Source: Paenisporosarcina sp. FSL H8-0542
Lineage (GTDB): Bacteria; Bacillota; Bacilli; Bacillales_A; Planococcaceae
Assembly: GCF_038632915.1 (NCBI RefSeq)
Contig: NZ_CP152050.1
Coordinates: 941,501-1,005,500, forward strand
Reading direction: 5' to 3'
Length of the DNA stretch: 64,000 nt
Both the position numbers and the translations under genes were made by a program. The notes under the pieces were generated by a model, which was given only the letters and a program-made list of their open reading frames with translations, was not told the origin of the DNA and made no database searches. Below, piece after piece: positions 60,048-64,000 of the stretch. The first letter of the stretch is position 1. Every line of letters starts with the position of its first letter.

Positions 60048-60077
60048 TAGAATAGGCTCCAGGAAAATAATCTATAC
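60048..60077 (-). promoter_or_regulatory. Possible SigG promoter of the ger operon
   Basis: On the minus strand GTATA (60077-60073) and TATTCTA (60054-60048), 18 bp apart, match the forespore SigG pattern (GHATR-N17/18-CATNHTA) at all but one position. Germinant receptor operons are SigG-dependent in Bacillus. Confidence 0.45.
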
Positions 60078-60188
60078 TCATAATTCAAATGTAATAATAT
60101 TTTTTGACACTTATAGAATACAGACTTTCGTACAGTTCGATCTGCATTTGTTATACTGAAACAAGATATTTTAAAAGGAGAGATTCCA

Positions 60189-60755
60189 ATGAAAACATTC
60201 GCCTTGATCGCTGGAAGTTTGCGGAAAGAATCATTAAATCGAAAGTTACTTGCCTACTTACAAGAAATGTACAAAGTGGACATAAAAATGGAGTTTATTG
60301 AAATCAATGAGTTTCCATTGTTTAATGAAGATATCGAAGCTAAGGTTCCAGAACAGGTGAAAAAAGCCATCCAACTGATACAAGAATCTGACGGTGTGCT
60401 GATTGCGACGCCTGAATATAACCATTCAGTGCCTGGAGCATTGAAGAATGCATTGGATTGGCTTTCAAGAAAAGAAAAAGTTTTTGTAAAGAAACCAGTT
60501 CTGATCATGGGTTGTTCAGGAGGACCAGTAGGAACATCACGTGCTCAAAATCATTTACGATTAATATTAAATTCACCAGGACATCAAGCGTTAACACTAC
60601 CTGGAAATGAAATTTTGATTGGACAAGCACCAACGAAATTTAATGATAAAGGAACACTAACTGATGAAAAGACCGTAATATTCATTAATGGAGTCTTGAA
60701 GAAATTCATTACATGGATCGATGCTACAAAAGAGTGGCAGAAAGAGGAGATATAA
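60189..60755 (+). CDS. NADPH-dependent FMN reductase family protein
   Basis: 188 residues, flavodoxin-like fold. IAGSLRKESLNRKLLAYL binds the FMN phosphate, and ATPEYNHSVPGALKNALDWLSR is the signature of the family (azoreductase, chromate or quinone reductase activities). AAAGGAGA precedes the ATG. Its stop shares a base with the start of the exonuclease gene, so the two are coupled. Confidence 0.9.
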   Translation: MKTFALIAGSLRKESLNRKLLAYLQEMYKVDIKMEFIEINEFPLFNEDIEAKVPEQVKKAIQLIQESDGVLIATPEYNHSVPGALKNALDWLSRKEKVFVKKPVLIMGCSGGPVGTSRAQNHLRLILNSPGHQALTLPGNEILIGQAPTKFNDKGTLTDEKTVIFINGVLKKFITWIDATKEWQKEEI

Positions 60756-61645
60756 TGCAATCCAATCAGAGACCCCACATTTTATTAGTCGACGGAATGG
60801 CACTTTTATTCCGTTCGTTTTTTGCAACTTCAGTCTTTGGACAATACTTTAGAAATGAACAAGGCGTCCCAACTAATGGTGTACAAGGGTTTGCCCGTCA
60901 TGTGATGAGCGCAAAACAAATTATGCAACCGACTCATATGGCCATTTGTTGGGATATGGGTATGCACACTTTCCGCAATGATTTGTTTGATGGATACAAA
61001 TCCAACCGTCCTGCTCCGCCTGAAGAAATGCTGCCTCAATTTGATATGGCTAAGAATCTTTCTGAAATGCTTGGCTGGAAAAACTTTGGGGAAGTTGGGA
61101 TGGAAGCGGATGATTTAATTGGCTCTATGGCATGCAAGTGGCAAAATGAAGCAGATATCACCATCGTAAGTGGAGATAAAGATTTATTGCAATTACTCAA
61201 TCCCACAACTAAAATCGCTTTTACGAAAAAAGGGTATAACATCTATGACGAATATACATACGAACGTTTTGTAGAAGAGTATCAAATTGAGCCTTCGGTT
61301 TTTGCCGATGTGAAAGCATTTATGGGAGATTCGAGTGACGGGTACCCGGGAGTTAAAGGAATAGGACCGAAAAGTGCACTTCAACTCATTCAAAGCTATG
61401 GTTCTGTTGAAGGAGTCATTGAGGCGTTACCGGAGTTAAAGCCGGGTCAACAAAAGAAGATTCAGGAAAACCTGGACATGTTACGATTATCAAAAAGACT
61501 TGCTACGATCCATTGTGAAATGGATTTGCCGATTGAACTTGATCAATTGATTGTGCCTTCATACAGTCAGCAATTATTAACTCAGGTAGAGGAAGCTGGA
61601 TACGGCATTACGAGTCGGTATGCTCGAACTTTATATTCGATTTAA
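60755..61645 (+). CDS. 5'-3' exonuclease / flap endonuclease
   Basis: 296 residues, free-standing relative of the 5' nuclease domain of DNA polymerase I, like B. subtilis YpcP/ExoR. LLVDGMALLFRSFFA carries the first metal aspartate; EADDLIGSMA and TIVSGDKDLLQL the following acidic groups; MGDSSDGYPGVKGIGPKSA is the helix-3-turn-helix DNA clamp. It removes RNA primers and flaps. ATG 60755 follows GAGGAG. Confidence 0.92.
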   Translation: MQSNQRPHILLVDGMALLFRSFFATSVFGQYFRNEQGVPTNGVQGFARHVMSAKQIMQPTHMAICWDMGMHTFRNDLFDGYKSNRPAPPEEMLPQFDMAKNLSEMLGWKNFGEVGMEADDLIGSMACKWQNEADITIVSGDKDLLQLLNPTTKIAFTKKGYNIYDEYTYERFVEEYQIEPSVFADVKAFMGDSSDGYPGVKGIGPKSALQLIQSYGSVEGVIEALPELKPGQQKKIQENLDMLRLSKRLATIHCEMDLPIELDQLIVPSYSQQLLTQVEEAGYGITSRYARTLYSI

Positions 61646-61689
61646 CTTTATTTGGAGGAAACTTGGTCGTGTCGGAAGTTACTCATCTC

Positions 61690-62232
61690 TTAAACGAGCA
61701 TTGTCAGTAATTCAAACTTCTTAGTATTTGGGGATATTTTTACGAACGTTAAAATTCCTTTGTTCTTTTCATATGAAATTTGGCGAATTCGGCTTGGGCG
61801 ATTTCTTCCACCATTATCGTGGATGATCAGCGTCAAGTCGTTTTCTTTTTCTTCAAACCCGATGAGCGGGACCCAATGATAGGAAAAATCATAAGAGCTG
61901 AACCAGTGAAATGAAAAGTACCGATCAAATTTACATGCCACTGGTCGACCGGCTCGTAATTCTTTTTTTGCTTCTTCCATCGAACAGGTATCAATATCCC
62001 AATTAGGGCCGAGAAGTTTCCGTAAATTACGTTTTAAATGCCATGTAAATAAACCAATTCGAGTACCTCCAAGTAAACGGTATAATCGATTCGCATCATA
62101 AGGACATGAATTCGGCATCAAGTAACGCAAAATGGTCAGGGCAGTAACAGGTCCACATGCAGATTTCTGATACTGTATTTTGATTGATCTATCAAATTGC
62201 GATAGACCTTGTAATTCTAATTGAATACGCAT
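61690..62232 (-). CDS. C39-like cysteine peptidase family protein
   Basis: 180 residues. YQKSACGPVTALTILRYL holds the nucleophilic Cys in the CGP context of C39 peptidases, and SYHWVPLIGFEEKENDLTL followed by HDNGG gives the His and Asp/Asn of a papain-like triad. No signal peptide or membrane helix, so it acts in the cytoplasm unless exported otherwise. It stands alone with no bacteriocin genes nearby; substrate unknown. Confidence 0.8.
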   Translation of the reverse strand: MRIQLELQGLSQFDRSIKIQYQKSACGPVTALTILRYLMPNSCPYDANRLYRLLGGTRIGLFTWHLKRNLRKLLGPNWDIDTCSMEEAKKELRAGRPVACKFDRYFSFHWFSSYDFSYHWVPLIGFEEKENDLTLIIHDNGGRNRPSRIRQISYEKNKGILTFVKISPNTKKFELLTMLV

Positions 62233-62247
62233 AATGTCACCTCAGTG

Positions 62248-62295
62248 AAAAAAGAGTTTTTCCGTCTGATTTAACAGTACGGAAAAACTCTTTTT
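62248..62295 (-). terminator. Terminator of katA
   Basis: AAAAAGAGTTTTTCCGT / ACGGAAAAACTCTTTTT, 17-bp perfect stem. Confidence 0.88.
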
Positions 62296-62364
62296 CTGTA
62301 AACTTTGAAGCTTTCGTTGCGACTAAAAATAGAAGAGAAACTTAAAATCTAGCGATCTATTAAA

Positions 62365-63810
62365 TTACAAGTATTGATGAACGTCTACGTTTGCACCTTC
62401 GGCAAGTGCATGCCCAAGCGATTCATCGGCGCGGTGGAAGTTTGCAATCGCTCGACCTACGATATCGCGATTTTCAATGCCAGAGAACTGATCAAGTAAG
62501 TTTTTAATTAATGCTTGTTTTGTCGATTCATCATAACTTCTATAAATTTCACCAGCTTGACCGAAGTTATTTGTTTTTTCGATTGCATTTTTACCTGCAA
62601 CTCCTGAAATTGGTTGATCAAATTCTTTGAATTCAGGCGCTTCTTTTGGTTCTGAGTCGAAACTATTTGGTTCGTAGTTTACGCGAGACATTTGTTGTCT
62701 AAATGGCATAGCGCCGTCACGTTGGTTATTTGAGAATGGACATTTTGGTGCATTGATTGGCAACTGTAAGTAGTTTGCACCAATACGGTAGCGTTGTGTA
62801 TCTGAGTAAGAGAACAAACGACCTTGCAACATTTTATCTTCAGATGGTTGTATACCAGGTACAAGTACACCAGGATTAAATCCAACAGATTCTGTCTCTG
62901 CAAAGAAGTTATCCACGTTACGGTTTAATGTCATCGTACCAACCAACTCATAAGGGAAATCTTTTTCTAGCCAATCCTTCGTCGCATCTAGTGGATCGAA
63001 ATCAAAGTTATCCATGTCCTCTGGTTTTAATGTTTGAACATATAAATCCCACTCAGGATAGTCACCACGTTCAATTGCTTCGTACAAATCACGTGTAGCA
63101 TGACTAAAATCTTTTCCTTGCTGTTCTGCCGCTTCTTCAATTGTCATGTTTTTAATGCCCTGTTTAGGAACCCAACGAAGTTTTATATATGTAGTTTTGC
63201 CATCTTCGCTGATCCATTTGAATGAATGCACAGAAGATCCACGAATGTGACGGTAATCTTGAGGGATTCCTTCATCTGTAAACAAGTGAATGAGCATATT
63301 TGTCGTTTCAGGCGAGAGACCCATGAAATCAAAAAGACGTGAAGCATCTTGAAGGTTCGTACGTGGATCTGGTTTTAATGAGTGTATAACATCAGGGAAC
63401 TTGATTGCATCCCGGATAAAGAATACAGGCAAATTATTCCCAACAAAATCATAGTTGCCTTCTTCTGTATAGAATTTTACTGAGAATCCACGTGGATCTC
63501 GAGCAGTTTCTGGTGAGTGAAGCCCGTGAATGACGGTAGAGAATCGAGTGAATACTGGCGTTTCTTGCCCTTCATTTTGTAAGAAAGCAGCTCTTGTATA
63601 TTTTTTCATACTGTTTTTGACGACGAATGTACCGTGGGCAGCAGCTCCACGAGCATGTACAACTCGTTCAGGAACACGTTCACGGTCAAAGTGTGCTAAT
63701 TTTTCTATTAATTGATAATCCTCTAAAAGTGTTGGGCCACGTTCACCCGCAGTTCGGGAATTTTGATTATCGCCGATTGGTACACCTTGGTTAGTTGTTA
63801 GCTTTTTCAT
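62365..63810 (-). CDS. katA: Catalase (monofunctional haem)
   Basis: Dismutates hydrogen peroxide. 481 residues, small-subunit clade. Distal His in HARGAAAHGTF (about 50-60), distal Asn in FVGNNLPVFFIRDAI, and haem-ligand Tyr in RLFSYSDTQRYRIGANYLQL (about 335-350). AAGGAG precedes the ATG. The Per box upstream indicates induction by peroxide and manganese/iron status through PerR. Confidence 0.97.
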   Translation of the reverse strand: MKKLTTNQGVPIGDNQNSRTAGERGPTLLEDYQLIEKLAHFDRERVPERVVHARGAAAHGTFVVKNSMKKYTRAAFLQNEGQETPVFTRFSTVIHGLHSPETARDPRGFSVKFYTEEGNYDFVGNNLPVFFIRDAIKFPDVIHSLKPDPRTNLQDASRLFDFMGLSPETTNMLIHLFTDEGIPQDYRHIRGSSVHSFKWISEDGKTTYIKLRWVPKQGIKNMTIEEAAEQQGKDFSHATRDLYEAIERGDYPEWDLYVQTLKPEDMDNFDFDPLDATKDWLEKDFPYELVGTMTLNRNVDNFFAETESVGFNPGVLVPGIQPSEDKMLQGRLFSYSDTQRYRIGANYLQLPINAPKCPFSNNQRDGAMPFRQQMSRVNYEPNSFDSEPKEAPEFKEFDQPISGVAGKNAIEKTNNFGQAGEIYRSYDESTKQALIKNLLDQFSGIENRDIVGRAIANFHRADESLGHALAEGANVDVHQYL

Positions 63811-63826
63811 TGTATCGACTCCTTAT

Positions 63827-63857
63827 TTATAATGATTACAAAAAAGAACTAATTCAA
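63827..63857 (-). promoter_or_regulatory. PerR box and promoter of katA
   Basis: TTATAATGATTACAA at 63827-63841 fits the Per box TTATAATNATTATAA at all but one base. On the minus strand TTGAAT (63857-63852) and CATTAT (63834-63829), 17 bp apart, form the promoter, so PerR would cover the -10. Confidence 0.8.
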
Positions 63858-64000
63858 ATGTAAAGTATATTTAAGTAATTATCAAGTAATATGATTGAGT
63901 GAAAGACTTAAAAATTTTTACTAGCTTGTAGACTTGTAGAAGATAAAAAAATACAATTATAGAAGAGAAAGAATGTTTCCACGAATCAAATCGTAAAGTT
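63858..64000. other. AT-rich region beyond katA
   Basis: No gene or RNA is recognised up to the window edge. Confidence 0.3.

Overview
The window comes from a low-GC Firmicute that forms endospores. It carries a gerA-type germinant receptor operon and the Bacillus gene order trxB-yvcI-rapZ-yvcK-whiA-crh, clpP, cggR-gapA-pgk-tpiA-gpmI-eno, secG-est-rnr-smpB-ssrA. Intergenic repeats and codon use look most like Planococcaceae (Sporosarcina, Paenisporosarcina, Psychrobacillus); this placement is inference.

Layout. 1-22127 is conserved core: the end of hisE, a TPR protein, trxB, the yvcI-rapZ-yvcK-whiA-crh operon, a phage-lysin-like amidase, tRNA-Arg(CCG), clpP with a CtsR box, a glutaredoxin-like protein, a compound intergenic repeat element, the CggR-controlled glycolytic operon with its operator, secG, a carboxylesterase, rnr, smpB and tmRNA. 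22128 to about 47981 is a stack of four accessory segments at the 3' end of ssrA. They are separated by copies of the tmRNA 3' core (CCCGCCGTCTCCAT) at 22115, 34766, 36920, 44316 and, degenerate, 47968. Segment 1 (12.6 kb) holds an integrase remnant, a dead IS1182-type transposase and a four-gene AT-rich operon ending in a 1773-residue DEAH helicase with a DUF1998-like C-terminus: a Druantia-like defence system without a recognisable druA/druM/druH. Segment 2 (2.2 kb) holds a second integrase tail and nupC. Segment 3 (7.4 kb) holds a lipoprotein, sstT, a small basic protein, a HEPN-like protein and a GmrSD-type DUF262/DUF1524 protein; the last two are bracketed by oppositely oriented scraps of the guaA 3' end. 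Segment 4 (3.7 kb) holds an RND efflux permease and ends in a second copy of the native ssrA-downstream terminator.

48250-64000 returns to ordinary chromosome: a CelD-like acetyltransferase, an ECF sigma/anti-sigma pair with an autoregulatory-looking promoter, GNAT and DinB proteins, an orphan hutH, an FAD oxidoreductase, the gerA/B/C-type operon, an FMN reductase with a 5'-3' exonuclease, a C39-like protease and katA with a PerR box.

How it works together: the left third is central carbon flux (CggR, Crh and YvcK all link to glycolysis or gluconeogenesis), protein quality control (ClpP) and trans-translation (RNase R, SmpB, tmRNA). The middle is a defence and transport island stack using ssrA as its docking site. 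The strongest novelty candidates are the Druantia-like operon and the guaA-bracketed HEPN/GmrSD module nested in the ssrA stack.
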